In this document: one piece after another, positions 37,217 to 48,900 of the stretch | Position numbering within the stretch: position 1 is the stretch's first letter | How the letters are laid out: each line of letters starts with the position of its first letter | DNA from: Panicum virgatum | Taxonomy: Eukaryota > Streptophyta > Magnoliopsida > Poales > Poaceae | Reading direction: 5' to 3' | Assembly: GCF_016808335.1 (NCBI RefSeq) | Contig: NC_053143.1 | Span: forward strand, 51,367,441-51,431,440 | Length of the DNA: 64,000 nucleotides | The notes under the pieces: model-generated | What the model saw: only the letters and a program-made list of their open reading frames with translations | Told to the model about the DNA's origin: nothing | Database searches by the model: none | Position numbers and translations under genes: made by a program

Positions 37217-37482
37217 CAAGCGAGTCTGCAAGCCATAAACCAACCAATAAACCCTGCTGCTTGCTGAAAAAACAAGCGAGATGGAATAAGTTTTCGCAAG
37301 ACACCAAGCACAAAGTCTCAAGCGAGTCTGCAAAGCCATGAACCAACCAATAAACTCTGCTGCTTGCTGAAAAAACAAGTGAGATGGAATGAGTTTTCGC
37401 AGGACACCAAGCACAAAGTCTCAAGCGAGTCTGCAAGCCATGAACCAACCAATAAACCCTGCTGCTTGCTGAAAAAACAAGC
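37217..37482. repeat. 102-bp tandem repeat, about 2.6 copies
   Basis: CAAGCGAGTCTGCAA recurs at 37217, 37319 and 37422. Each copy continues with CCAACCAATAAA, CTGCTGCTTGCTG and AAAAAACAAG; the last copy is truncated. It starts about 30 bases after the Pack-MULE. Confidence 0.9.
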
Positions 37483-37803
37483 CATGAACCAACTTTGAAC
37501 TACGTACAACTACCAAACTCTAAGGCCTCCCAATGCAAAAAAAAAAAAAGAAAAAAAAAAGAAAAACACCGAACTCGCAAGGGGATCTCTGATCGAATCT
37601 GCTCGTCATCTTTGTCCGAGACGGAGAAGCAAGGCCTCCCAAGAATTCGATGATCCTATACGCCGTATAAAACCTGACGTGACACCCTGGGCATCGTCTG
37701 GACGTGTACTCCGGACCAATACCCACGACGATCCAGCCGCCGCCGAGAGTCAGACCGACCTCGACACCTTGTGATCTATCACCAAGCAGCTAGCTATCCC
37801 CTG

Positions 37804-38296
37804 ATGGATCCGGCGGCGCGCAGCAGCGGCGGCTCCGATGCCGCCGCCGCCGTCATTGCCAAGCATCACCCCGATGCCGGAGCGGCGGGGAGCAGCACCG
37901 AGCCGGCGGCGATGGTGGAGGGCGAGCCGCCGCCGCCTGCGGTGGATGGCACCATCAAGCCCAGGGCGAGGGTGGTAGCCGTGAGGACGGAGCGGGTGCC
38001 GGACTACTACATCCGGTTCCTGCTGAAGCGCGGCCCCCTGCGGAGGCCCCGCCCCGACCGCGAGGGCTTCTTGGAGCGCCACCCCGAGCTCCGGGGAGAC
38101 CATCCTGGCCACCGACCGCCAGATCAACCTGCTCAGGGATGTGCAGGAGGACATGCTGAGGCAGCACGCCGAGAAGGGGTTCGCCGTGGTCGGGGCCGAG
38201 GTCTTCGACAACGGCCTCAAGAGGCTCTTCTGCCTTCCCCTTCCAGAGGAGGAGGACTGCTTGATCGCTGCCGAGGGCACCGACGACATGGATTAG
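37804..38296 (+). pseudogene. Grass-type uncharacterised gene with a one-base frameshift
   Basis: From ATG 37804 an Ala/Gly/Pro-rich N-terminus leads to an ordered part with VPDYYIRFLLKR. At 38093-38096 a run of four G shifts the frame; dropping one G would continue into a clearly protein-like second half (ILATDRQINLL, LRQHAEKGFAVVGAEVFDNG) ending at TAG 38294-38296, about 163 residues. The frame is otherwise open on both sides, so the break is recent or an assembly error. The product is likely a small soluble protein with an acidic end. It resembles, weakly, the minus-strand gene at 57.9-58.3 kb, especially in L-R-Q-(H/Y)-x-x-K-G-x-A. From memory, grasses have a family of such short genes of unknown role; I assign no function. 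Confidence 0.65.
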
Positions 38297-38551
38297 ATAG
38301 GCAGGCACAGCGTGCCTTTTGTTGGATCATCTGCCCAAGTGATTTTCGTGTGCTCCTGTAGTGCTTTTGACATCGAAAGAGGATACACCAGCTCTTGCGT
38401 GGGTTCCTTTTTGTCTCGCCTTGTGTGTTAGTTTTGTTTTTGCAATATGAGAGCATCTCCAAGAGATTCCCTAAATTAAACTAGTCAAATTTCTATTTAG
38501 CTAGAATTTGTTTCTCTATATCTCTTGTTCTTCCAACAGACTAGCTAAATC

Positions 38552-39570
38552 ACTCGCCGAAAAGAAAAGAAAAGTGGTGAAGTCGCCGAAAAGTAAATTA
38601 CAGGTAAAGAGTAGAGTTTGTTTGTTGATCGTGTGATAAAAATTATAATGACCGCCATCCCTTTATATTTATAGGGCGACCTGAATCTCACGCAGATTCC
38701 AACTTAAATAGGGCGACCTGAATCTCACGCAGATTCCAACTTGCCTAAACCAACTACGATTTGACTACCTTAATTAATATCTAAACAATGGAAATATTAA
38801 GATACACGGACTCCGAACCCCATGTGTAGAGTCCTCATCGATGAAGGCTGTGTTTAGTTCCGTAAAATGGTGGTAAAAAGGATCACATCGGACACTGTAA
38901 TATTTTTTGTTTGTTTATGGTAATTATTGTCCTACCATGACCTAACTAGGCTCAAAAGATTCGTCTCGTCGTGTATATCAAAACTATACAATTAATTTTT
39001 TTAGTTACCTACATTTAATGCTTCATGCATGAGGTAAAAGATTTGGTGTGATAGGTAAATAGTGAAATTTGGAGAGAGAAATTTTAGAACTAAACACAGC
39101 CGAAGCTTCTCTATCTGATTTGCCCGTGCAGAGATTAATCACCATGCATAATTATTCCGGACACCTCCCCGTGCGGCAGTTTTGCTTTCTTTATTTTAAT
39201 CAACTTGCCATGCACGGGCTGTTGCTTCTGACCTTCTTGTACACGAAGCTTCCTTTATTTTACCTGGCACACTAATCACGTGATTATCCGGCCAGATTAA
39301 GCCAAATAATTTCTGCAACACAAACCAATGAACATACCCACGTGCAGACTCTATTTTCATTTGACTTGCCTCCATTATCAAATAAAATAATCCGGCCATG
39401 ATACTAATCACGTTTGCTTTCTTTTTTCTTCCCACGTGACCTCAACACTCTTGCATGCGAGCTCCTATTAGCCATTTCCTCCGATTGACTGTCGGCTTAC
39501 ACATTGACCTAAAGAGCTATTTGTTCCATAATTCAGAGTACATCGGATTTGTCAAAATCCGGTGTCAACA
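38552..39570 (-). repeat. 3' LTR (element orientation) of the older retrotransposon
   Basis: Shares ACTCGCCGAAAAGAAAAG at one end and TTTGTCAAAATCCGGTGTC at the other with the copy at 44.4-45.1 kb. It differs by a 37-bp tandem duplication (38671-38744), an inserted MITE, an extra stretch of about 42 bp near 39131-39172 and a missing stretch of about 35 bp near 39485. Confidence 0.85.
38846..39101. mobile_element. Tourist/Harbinger-type MITE inserted in the LTR
   Basis: The 256-bp insertion has terminal repeats GGCTGTGTTTAGTTC and GAACTAAACACAGCC and a 3-bp GAA duplication (38843-38845, 39102-39104). The other LTR shows the empty site, CGATGAAGCTTC, at about 44648, which proves the insertion came after the retrotransposon. 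Confidence 0.92.
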
Positions 39571-41523
39571 CAGCCCCCCCAGTTTCGGAGTATGAAGGGC
39601 TCATGCTTCGAAATTCTATAAATCCAGTGCCTCAATTTGCTCAATCATTTCATGGATAGGAGACTTCGGCTTTTCTGATGTTGCTTTTTTATAGCCGATA
39701 ATCCTCTCCATGATGTGTATAACAATTTAAGGCAATGTGAAGAGTCAAACCAACTTTACTTCTTCTGCTAAATAACTTGGGTTTCTTGAAAGATTTTAAA
39801 ATCAGAATAACTTTGCTCCTCAAATGACTCTCTCAGATCGCTCAATGTGTATGATTCCTCACCAAAGTATTGGATCGCGTCTGTCCTCCCTATTTCTAAT
39901 AAGGCTTTTTGTGGAGCTCAGGTTTGGGAATGAAAAGAAGCATACATATCTCGCATATAATGCTTCTCTCTGGGCTACATTGGCTACATACATCAGCTAT
40001 TCCCATGGATAGCTATAGCCAGCCGATGTATGCATTCTGAGAGAAGTTTCATCACCAGACTCCTTGGATAAATACAAGTAATCATGCTTCTTCTTCTGTG
40101 ATCCTTAATAGTTGACCAGCACCACGTGAATCTGATGGAATCAGTCCAACATGTTGGCATGGTACCCCCTTCTGGATTTTATCCGTGCTAGCAAACAGAG
40201 AGCATCAACAACATGTGTGCATTCTGACTTCGGCAATAAAATCCATATTAGCTTGCGATTGGCTTCACCAAATATTCAGGACAAACCTCCAGCCGATGAG
40301 CCATTTGGGATTTTTCACTCCACCTCATGTATCTGGTACAACTCGTAGATTCTTGTATTATATTTCTCAGCCCGTCTATTACTATCCTTATGAACTCGCC
40401 GATCATACCATGTATATCCAAAATCGGCCGTATTCGCACCTCCGAGCTACGACAAGGCCGATGTCTGGCGCTTGGCTATGAGTGCATCTCTCAGTATGAT
40501 ACAAAAGAATGAATACCCTTCTTCAGCGAGACCTCGCGATGAGATAATATCATCCCCTGCCGCTGCTGTAATCTTATCTCCAGGATGACCAGGGCACCAC
40601 CGTCTCCGTGATCATGCTCAGCGACATGCCCGTATTGACGTTGAAGGGGAAGTTCGGGTTTTCCTTTCATCAACCTCATCGGCTGTTTAATTTCTCCTCT
40701 TTTTCCTTTTTATATGGTGACTCCATTGGCGTCCTATCAACTTGGGTCATCGGCTCCATGCAAATCATTTCTTCTAATGACTAATCAGCCGAGGCATACA
40801 AATTATAGTCTTCTTAGCCGATGTATGCAGTTTTCCCTAACATATGCATGGTATAGGATTCACTGCAGCTCCTCATCGGCTTCCCATCATGCTATCGTTT
40901 ATTTGTTCTTGAACAGCTGTATCCAGCCCATGCGCATGTACGTGTGCCTTGGTGACAGTGTGCCGTTGTACACAGAGCTTATATACAAACTAACCTTGCT
41001 TGCTCCGTTTCATTGCCGACATACTCTGTTGCCTGCTCATCATCAGCCTTCATGCTCGCAACGGCAAGATATGTTACATAGCCGATCAAGTGAGAATAAT
41101 TCATTGATGAAGGTCTTTCATGCTCGCTGTATTTGGCTTGATGAACTAGCTGTTGCATAGACCACCTGGATGCATCGGCCAACGAATAGTCAAGGGTGCA
41201 GATACTGGCCCCAGCACGATTGCCGATGCATCCCCGCCGATGTGTTCATGGTCGATTGTCTGCCAATTTGTGTGTGATAAATCTGACAACGAAGAATTCC
41301 CATCGGCCAATCAGTCCATTGCCAGGAAGTCAGCACGAGCCGGTACACTATATTGATCTAATCAGCTGCTAAACAAAATAATACTCTTCTGAATTGATTG
41401 CCGGTACCCTCGAGATATATATTTAGAACAGGCTATTCACGGGCAACAAGCATGGGCATCAACTCCTTCCTGGCTATCTGGGCATTGGTTTCTTCCCAAC
41501 TGCCCCTTGATGTGTCATGACGA

Positions 41524-41524
<1 letters not shown>

Positions 41525-41597
<73 letters not shown>
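41525..41597. repeat. AT dinucleotide microsatellite, about 36 units
   Basis: Uninterrupted ATATAT run of 73 bases inside the older retrotransposon. Peptides of alternating Tyr and Ile in frames across it are artefacts. Confidence 0.95.
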
Positions 41598-41599
<2 letters not shown>

Positions 41600-43288
41600 A
41601 GCTTCTGAAAAATAGCAATATTTCACTCCACCAGTTCCTTGTGTTCCTTCATCAAATTCCCCATCATGACTCCCCTTACAATGTCTCGTCGGCCGCGCGG
41701 TGTCGTCGCCTTGTCGACGAATTGCTGCTTTCATCGGCCACACGCAACCTCGTCATCGTCAACAACAGCGCCATCCTCTTATTCAGCCCCAGCAGTCTTG
41801 CAGCACTACGGCGGTATTTCTAGCACAAAATCATTGATGGTGCGTATCTGGAACCTTAGGAGGCCTCATGCCGACAGCAGTCAGGTCATGATGAAATCAC
41901 GATACTGCTACTGATCCATGGTTGGACGGTCGAAGCGATCGGCGAAGTTGTAGAAGGAACACGTCCTCCTGAGCTTTCCTGCTAGTCTTCCGATCATCTT
42001 ATGACATCATCCACATGCATGTGTGGACGTGCATAATCTTGCATGCTGGAGGACGTAACTCTTCTATTTTGTACACCAACAAGCATGCTAGCCTTCCATC
42101 CATACACATGAGTGTCTCTAGTCGTCGGCGTGCATAAGTTACATGATGCCACGGCACTGCACTGCATCGTTGGCCACGCCGTCCCTCTTATCTCCGGCAT
42201 TCTCATCTGTCATTATCTTGATCGGCAGAGTGCCGATCTTGCAGTCCCTTGGAAACATCACAGCGCCGTCGTATCCCAATTGGTGCCCCTTGGCCCTTGG
42301 GTTCGTGGAGGCGTATGCATATACGTTCATGTCACATCAGTATTGTTTTTTATCGGCCGATTGACCTCCTATATCGGCTGCGGTCCCTCTATTGACCGCG
42401 ACACCACTTCCATTGGCTGCCGATTATATTGGTAATCTGCTGCCGATATATTGGTAATTCCTCCATTGAAGCCAGCGCACGGTGACCGGCAGTGTCGAGA
42501 CCACAACACTAGATCGGCAGATCTCCTTATCATCGGCATATTTTTCTTTACTTTCTTGACCGGCAATTTACTACGCCCAAAAATATTAACCGATTAAAGA
42601 AATCAATAGTAGTTATGTCGGCTGTCTTTATCTCCCCCTGATGATTGTCGGCACCATCTTATGTCCCACCGTCAGTATCTTCAGCAATGCCGATTGTAGA
42701 CAACTCATAGTCCGGACTTTATTGAACCAATCAGCCGTGAAGCAAATTATACACAAATACTAGCCGATTGATCTTTATCGGCTGCGTATTTAATGCACTT
42801 GCAACTTTGTCCACCTGGATCCCACGGAAAATAATCTCCAAGTAGCCAATAATTCTGAGCAATAATTTTTTGTTCTTGATCACCTGGCTTCCACAGAAAA
42901 TAATCTCCAAGTAGCCAATAATTCCGAGCAATAATTTTTTATTCTTGATCACCTGCCTTCCACGGAAAATGAATTCCAAGTAGCCGATATTCCTGAATAA
43001 TATTTTTGAGAGGTGGGCAATAATTATTCCAAAAAACTATCTTCTTCCTTGCCTCTGCAACCTCCATCCATCCATCCATCGATTACTTCAGACTGGAAGA
43101 ATAAAATATTGGCCATCTTTAGCAGACAGCCATCAAGCATAACAATTTCCATTGATCCAGACCTCTCAGGTTCTTCTTTGACGCATGGGCATGAAGTCAG
43201 CTTTATATTATTTACCCATTCAGTCAAGCTGATTTTAGCTTCTTCCTTCTTAATGGCTGGAGCCTCTTCTTCGTGAGGCTTTTCAAAG

Positions 43289-43822
43289 CTACGTTCTTCT
43301 CCACATTGGTCTTCGTCTTTGGATCTGCTGGACCGCTAACCATGGTTGCTGATAAGCTATCGGCTGTGGAGCCGATGCATAATAATGATAGCTGCCTGCC
43401 TGATACAGCTGAGCCGGTGTTTGATGCTGAACTATTGGCTGTTGTGGACGTTGAACTGTTAACCATGGTTGCTGACAGGCCATCGGCTACGAAGCCGATG
43501 CATAATATTGATAACCGCCAGTCTGAGTCGATGTTTGATGCTGATAAACCATCGGCTGCGAGGTGTGATAATCAAACCGATGAACAATTTTATCAGCATC
43601 CACACGTCTGACTGTATTATTCGCCGTGCTCGCCAGACTGTTAGTCCAATTAATCATTGCTTGTTTCATAGCTTGCTCGAACATCTCCGTTGGAAAATTC
43701 ATGATGATATCGCCGGGTCCCACCGGGCATGCCAAAAGATGTGTTGACGCAAAAATCAACACACTGGACCCGATGGCAAGTGTTCGCCAAGTTTCGGAAA
43801 GTAGACCAAGCGTGCCAGTCAA
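43289..43822 (-). pseudogene. Degenerate open frame of the older retrotransposon with a repeated peptide
   Basis: The frame follows the element's own orientation. It is interrupted by a TAG around 43484-43486 that looks like a CAG codon change. Both halves contain related Gln/Tyr/Pro-rich units: YYASAS then CQQPWL, and YYASAPQPIAYQQPWL. The upstream part holds an ordinary-looking segment (FEQAMKQAMINWTNSLAS). It may be a remnant of a gag-like or accessory protein; I see no zinc knuckle or enzyme motif. Confidence 0.5.
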
Positions 43823-44399
43823 TCTGACCTGTTGATTGACAAGGAGACAAAGTAAACGTTAAATTCGAGGGCGTATCGGCTGGAGTTCCGAAAATCCCTC
43901 ACAGGTCGTATCGGCAGGCGATTGCCGATACAGAAGACGACAAAATCGGCTTGGTCAGCCGATTTGAAATAGACAATCGGCTAGGTCAGCCGATGCGCGC
44001 AGGGAGCAGTGTAAAGGCTACGAATGTGTAACCTAAACAACGCTACCAGACAGTCATTTGGAATAGATCTAATCGGCTATGTGATGTTTTTTAATAAAAT
44101 AGTACGATAAACAGCCAATCAAACGTATTCCAAGATGGATAGATATCGATAAAAGCTAAAACAAAAGGTAAAACATATAGAACTAGCAGGTATCGATAAA
44201 TTGTGAATTAATCTAGACGAGACGACAGCGATACGCTCGGAAGTCAAAGACTAAATATAATTCGATAATTTTTGAATAGATCTGAAGGAAGAGACAGCGA
44301 TGTGCCCAGAAGCTAAAGCTCAGATTTACTCTGTAAACGAAAACTTACCAGCAGATCAAGTCGCTCGAATGTGAGACGTCCTTGATCAACTCGAAAGAA

Positions 44400-45103
44400 C
44401 TCGCCGAAAAGAAAAGAGGCGAAGGCGCCAAAAAGTAAATTACAGATAAAAAGTAGAGTTTGTTTGTTGATCTTGTGATAAAAATTACAATGACCGTCAT
44501 CCCTTTATATTTATAGGGGCGACCTGAATCTCACGCAGATTCCAACTTGCCTAAACCAACTATGATTTGACTACCTTAATTAATATCTAAACAATGGAAA
44601 TATTATGATACACGGACTCCGAACTCCCATGTGTAGAGTCCTCATCGATGAAGCTTCTCTATCTGATTTGCCCGTGCGGCAGTTTTGCTTTCTTTATTTT
44701 AATCAACTTGCCATGCACGGGCTGTTGCTTCTGACCTTCTTGTACACAAAGCTTCCGTCATTTTACCTTGCACACTAATAACGTGATTATCCGGCCAGAT
44801 TAAGCCAAATAATTTCTGCAACACAAACCAATGAACATATCCACGTGCAGACTCTATTTTCATTTGACTTGCCTCTATTATCAAATAAAATAATCCGGCC
44901 ATGATACTAATCACGTTTGCTTTCTTTTTTCTTCTCACGTGACCTCAACACTCTTGCATGCGAGCTCCTATTAGCCTTTTCCTCCGATCACCGTCACGAC
45001 TTCATCGGCAACTGCTGTTGACTGTCGGCTTACACATTGACCCAAAAAGCTATTTATTCTATAATTCAGAGTACATCGGATTTGTCAAAATCCGGTATCA
45101 ACA
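44400..45103 (-). repeat. 5' LTR (element orientation) of the older retrotransposon
   Basis: 704 bp, without the MITE and the 37-bp duplication present in the other copy. The flank to its right (CCGCC) has no matching copy left of 38552, so the outer target duplication is lost or the element recombined. Confidence 0.85.
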
Positions 45104-45999
45104 CCGCCGTCGGGAGCTCACCCTCCACCCAGAGCTCGTCCTCCGCCGCCAAGAGCTCACCCTCCGCAACCGGGAGGAAGCTCGGCGACAGCCTCTGCCG
45201 CGTGCGAAGCACGCGCCGCCCTTGTCGGTACAACGCCCTCTGCCGGCGGGAGAGGAGCGCCCGGAGGGACGCACAGGAGGGGAACGGCGGGAGCGACTCG
45301 CGGGAGGGAGCCCGAGGGGCTGGGGACGATAGCGAGCCAAGTTCACTCGCGAAAGATGTCGTGGGATGCCCTCCTTTTTTCGAGCCGGATACCGAGCGGG
45401 GGCGATAGCAAATCTGCTGGATGCACGTTTTTTAGGCTTTTGTAAAAAGTTACCTATCCAGAAGTTTTTACGGGGTCTCTTGGTCGGTATCCAAGCAAAT
45501 CCCCCTTTCAATGAAAAATCTTGATTGGTTGCCTGCGGTAGTGGCTGGAATCAGATTTGTTTGATACAAAAGTTGTCACCTACTCTAGCTCGCTGGATGC
45601 AGAAGAATTCAGCGCTTTCCGCGAGATGCACAACATTATCTTTTTTTTTTGAAACGAAACAGGCAGCAGCGATGCACAACAGTATGATCTTTATAGTTTG
45701 CAGTTGATTTGATATGCACCTAGAAATGACAAATTTGATGAAAATTCATCATTTCTCCCAAACACCCCACCAAAATCACGAGCGAGCGAGACACTACACA
45801 ATCCTAACTCCGGCCGTGGTGGGCCCCACTCCCAAAGCTTTCCGTCACTGACATCCGGGCCCCACCTGCCATACTCACACCCCCGCGTCCCGCCGGTTAA
45901 TAACGGCACGCTTCGTCGCGTCCCCTCCCTCCCTTATCCGGAGGCCCACGCTGCTTTCTCTGCTCTGCTCGGCTCGGCTCCCCCACCCGCCGCCGCGCC
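45104..45999. other. GC-rich fragment, then 5' flank of the Der gene
   Basis: 45104-45410 is GC-rich with open frames but no recognisable domain; it may be a captured gene fragment or leader. 45720-45999 is the likely promoter and 5' UTR of the GTPase gene, rich in GGCCCCAC-type boxes (for example near 45820 and 45860) and CT tracts. No clear TATA box is seen. Confidence 0.4.
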
Positions 46000-48900
46000 A
46001 TGGCCGCCATGGCGCCCTCCTCCTCCTCCCCCTCGCTCCCCGCCCGCCTCCCCCGCAGAGCGCACGCCCGCCTGCTAGGCCGCAAGGCCCCGCCCGCCTC
46101 CGCCCCGCGCCCGCTCCTCCTCTCGTTCCCCGGGCTCCGCGCTCCAGCCGCGCAGCAACGCTCCGCCGAGTGCCAGTTTGGCGAAGATGACGGCGAGGAG
46201 GAGGAGGAGTACGGGTATGACGGCGAGGAGGATGATGATGAAGACGAGGTGGAGGAGGAGATGGACGTGGAGGCCATGGAGGAGGAGGCGCGCGGCGCCG
46301 CCGCCGACCTCGCCGAGCGCCTCGCCCGGGAGCTCCACATCGGTGAGCGGCTCTACGCCTCTACCTCTACCTCGCTGCCCAACCCTTTTTCCCATTTCGT
46401 CCTTCCCGCAATCCCGCTGGCCTATCGAAGTAATCCGGATTACTGAAAGCTGGGCCCCGAGCTGTTCGGAGAAATTACTGAAGCCGGGCTCGCGCTTTGT
46501 CCAACCTCGGAATACCAGCTTTGTTTATGGTAGCGTCTGCATAGATAGATTGCTGCGACCAAGCATTGAAGCATTCAATGGTAGCGTTTCACCTGTTGGG
46601 CAGTATCTGCATTCACATCATCGTGCGTGCTCTAGTGCGGAGTTCAGACTTCATGGTGTGGGGCATGTCTGTAGTGGTACAAGGATCAGATCGGTTAGCA
46701 CAAATTCAGGTGTTTCACCTGAATCGTGCATTCTATCTCTGCCACTTGCCCACTTTGGTCTGCAGAATGTCCCCTGCTTGGGTGCAGCAGATAACACCGT
46801 TTCAGTATTTCAAGGCATGCTAGAAATAATCACTAGCCTTGACTTGCAACTACGGCGCCTTTTTTCTGGCTTATTATTTTCCCATTAGTTATTAAAATTG
46901 TAGTATGGAATGTTGTGTCTGCTTTTCATCTTAAAGCTACTGTATTGTCCCCCAGTTCATGTTTCAGTAATTCATAGACCAACTGCATTTCAGATGATGA
47001 TGTCCGGGAGAAACGGAAAAACATCAGGGAATCCGTGTCTAAACATGTCAGTATTCACACCTTTATGCTCTACTGAATCAAATGGCTAAATGCTGACTTT
47101 TATTAATTTACTGCCCTGTACATGATTCAGATCCCAGATAGTCTTCTTCCAAAGGTGGCAATTATTGGGAGGCCAAATGTTGGTAAATCTGCATTGTTCA
47201 ACCGTCTTGTTGGGGTATGCCAATCATCACCAATTCAGTGTTGTGTCTGCAATGTTGGTCACCATATAATCTTCAGACCTGAATGGAAAAGTTTCTACAA
47301 TAAATTGAACTGTCATGTCTTGCAGGGAAACAGGGCTATCGTTGTTGATGAACCTGGTGTGACAAGAGATCGCTTGTATGGACGATCTTATTGGGGTGAT
47401 CAGGAGTTCATGGTTATTGATACTGGTGGGGTAATTACTTTATCAAAGTCTCAGGCGGGTGTCATGGAAGAACTTGCTGTCACCACTACTGTTGGTATGG
47501 ACGGGATTCCTCTCGCCACTAGAGAAGCTGCTATTGCAAGGATGCCATCAATGATTGAAAAACAAGCAGTTGCAGCTGTTGATGAAGCAGCCGTCATACT
47601 ATTCGTCGTGGATGGTCAGGCAGGTTTAGTCAATTATTTTGTTTGTTTTTTGTTCTGGGAAGTGCTTGTTTCATATTTAAATTTATATGACTTTTAAAGC
47701 ACAATTTCAGCACCATTGCCTTTTTTCGGATCATTTGTCGAATGGAATGCATTACTTGTAGGTGTAGTTCTAATAATTGCCTTTAACGTTTAGAAATTAT
47801 TCTGTAATTTCTTATCTAAACTTCGTTCTTCCTAACATAATGGTGGCAATACATATTTCAGGCTGGTCTTGTGGCAGCTGATATAGAGATTTCTGATTGG
47901 TTACGACGCAACTACTCTGACAAGTGTGTTATACTTGCTGTCAATAAGTGTGAATCTCCACGGAAAGGGCAAATGCAAGCATTAGATTTTTGGTCACTAG
48001 GGTGAGCATATATCTTGCTGTCTCTCCAAATTGTGTATCATTGTTTTCTTTGCAGTCATTACTGTGTTGCAAACTGATATCAGAATTTAACTGGCTAAGA
48101 TCATTTAAGTGCCACTAACTCTAAGGCCAAAATGTTTCAAGAATCTCTTGTCTACAATTCTCTATTTGTGCTGCAGAAGAGGGAAAGGTTTGCTGATGGT
48201 GTACCTTTTCTTTTACTGCCCAACAATCAGCCAAGCTGTGCGCTCATCTTTCTGTTGATTCCTGCTAGGTTTTCTCCCCTGCCAATTTCTGCTATTACTG
48301 GCACAGGAACCGGAGATCTCCTTGATCTGGTGTGTGCAGAGCTGAGAAAATTTGAGGTATTGAAACTGTTATATTTACCCTAACAGTTGTAGGTTCATGC
48401 TTTTTCCTGTTAATGATTGAATATTAATGAAATCATTGTGACATAATGATTGGATAACAGGACAATACAGTGGAGGCAAAACAAGTATAGTTACTTGCAA
48501 AAAAGCTAGGTTGATTAACATAAAACATAGAAGACTCTTAAAAAAGTGCAGGGTTGGTACTGTTCAGTGTGCGGGTTAGCTTCATACCACAATAAGCAGA
48601 ATAAATATTCTAGAAAGCATAAAATGTGCTGGAGTGGAGACCTCTCATGGTTTTATCAACATATTTGATTATCGAAGCTGGTACTTTGCTTCAGAAATTT
48701 ATGTCTTTAAAATATTTTTTCTTGTATAGCTGACACTTTTTCCCTTATTGTTTGCTGTGCGAAGACACTTTCAGTTACATGCATAAAGTAACTCATTGGG
48801 CATTACAGGGATTGGATGGAGTTGAAGAAGAGAAAAATAAGGTTCCTGCTATTGCCATTGTGGGAAGACCAAATGTGGGGAAAAGTAGTATTCTAAATGC

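Larger units (their letters stand above)
38552..45103 (-). mobile_element. Older LTR retrotransposon, minus orientation, coding-poor
   Basis: Two direct repeats, 38552-39570 and 44400-45103, flank a 4.8-kb interior. Read on the minus strand the LTR starts TGTTGACACCGGATTTTG, and before the left-hand copy stands a polypurine tract AACTGGGGGGGCTG (rc of 39571-39585), which fixes the orientation. The LTRs differ by many substitutions, several indels and a MITE, so the element is much older than the one at 25.6 kb. No reverse transcriptase or integrase is visible; one degenerate open frame lies at 43.3-43.8 kb. I could not find a clear target duplication or a standard primer site, and the inner LTR ends are only defined by where the two copies stop matching. 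Confidence 0.8.

Noticed and set aside
41433..41743. Frames with long alternating Tyr-Ile runs
   Set aside because: Translation of the AT microsatellite.
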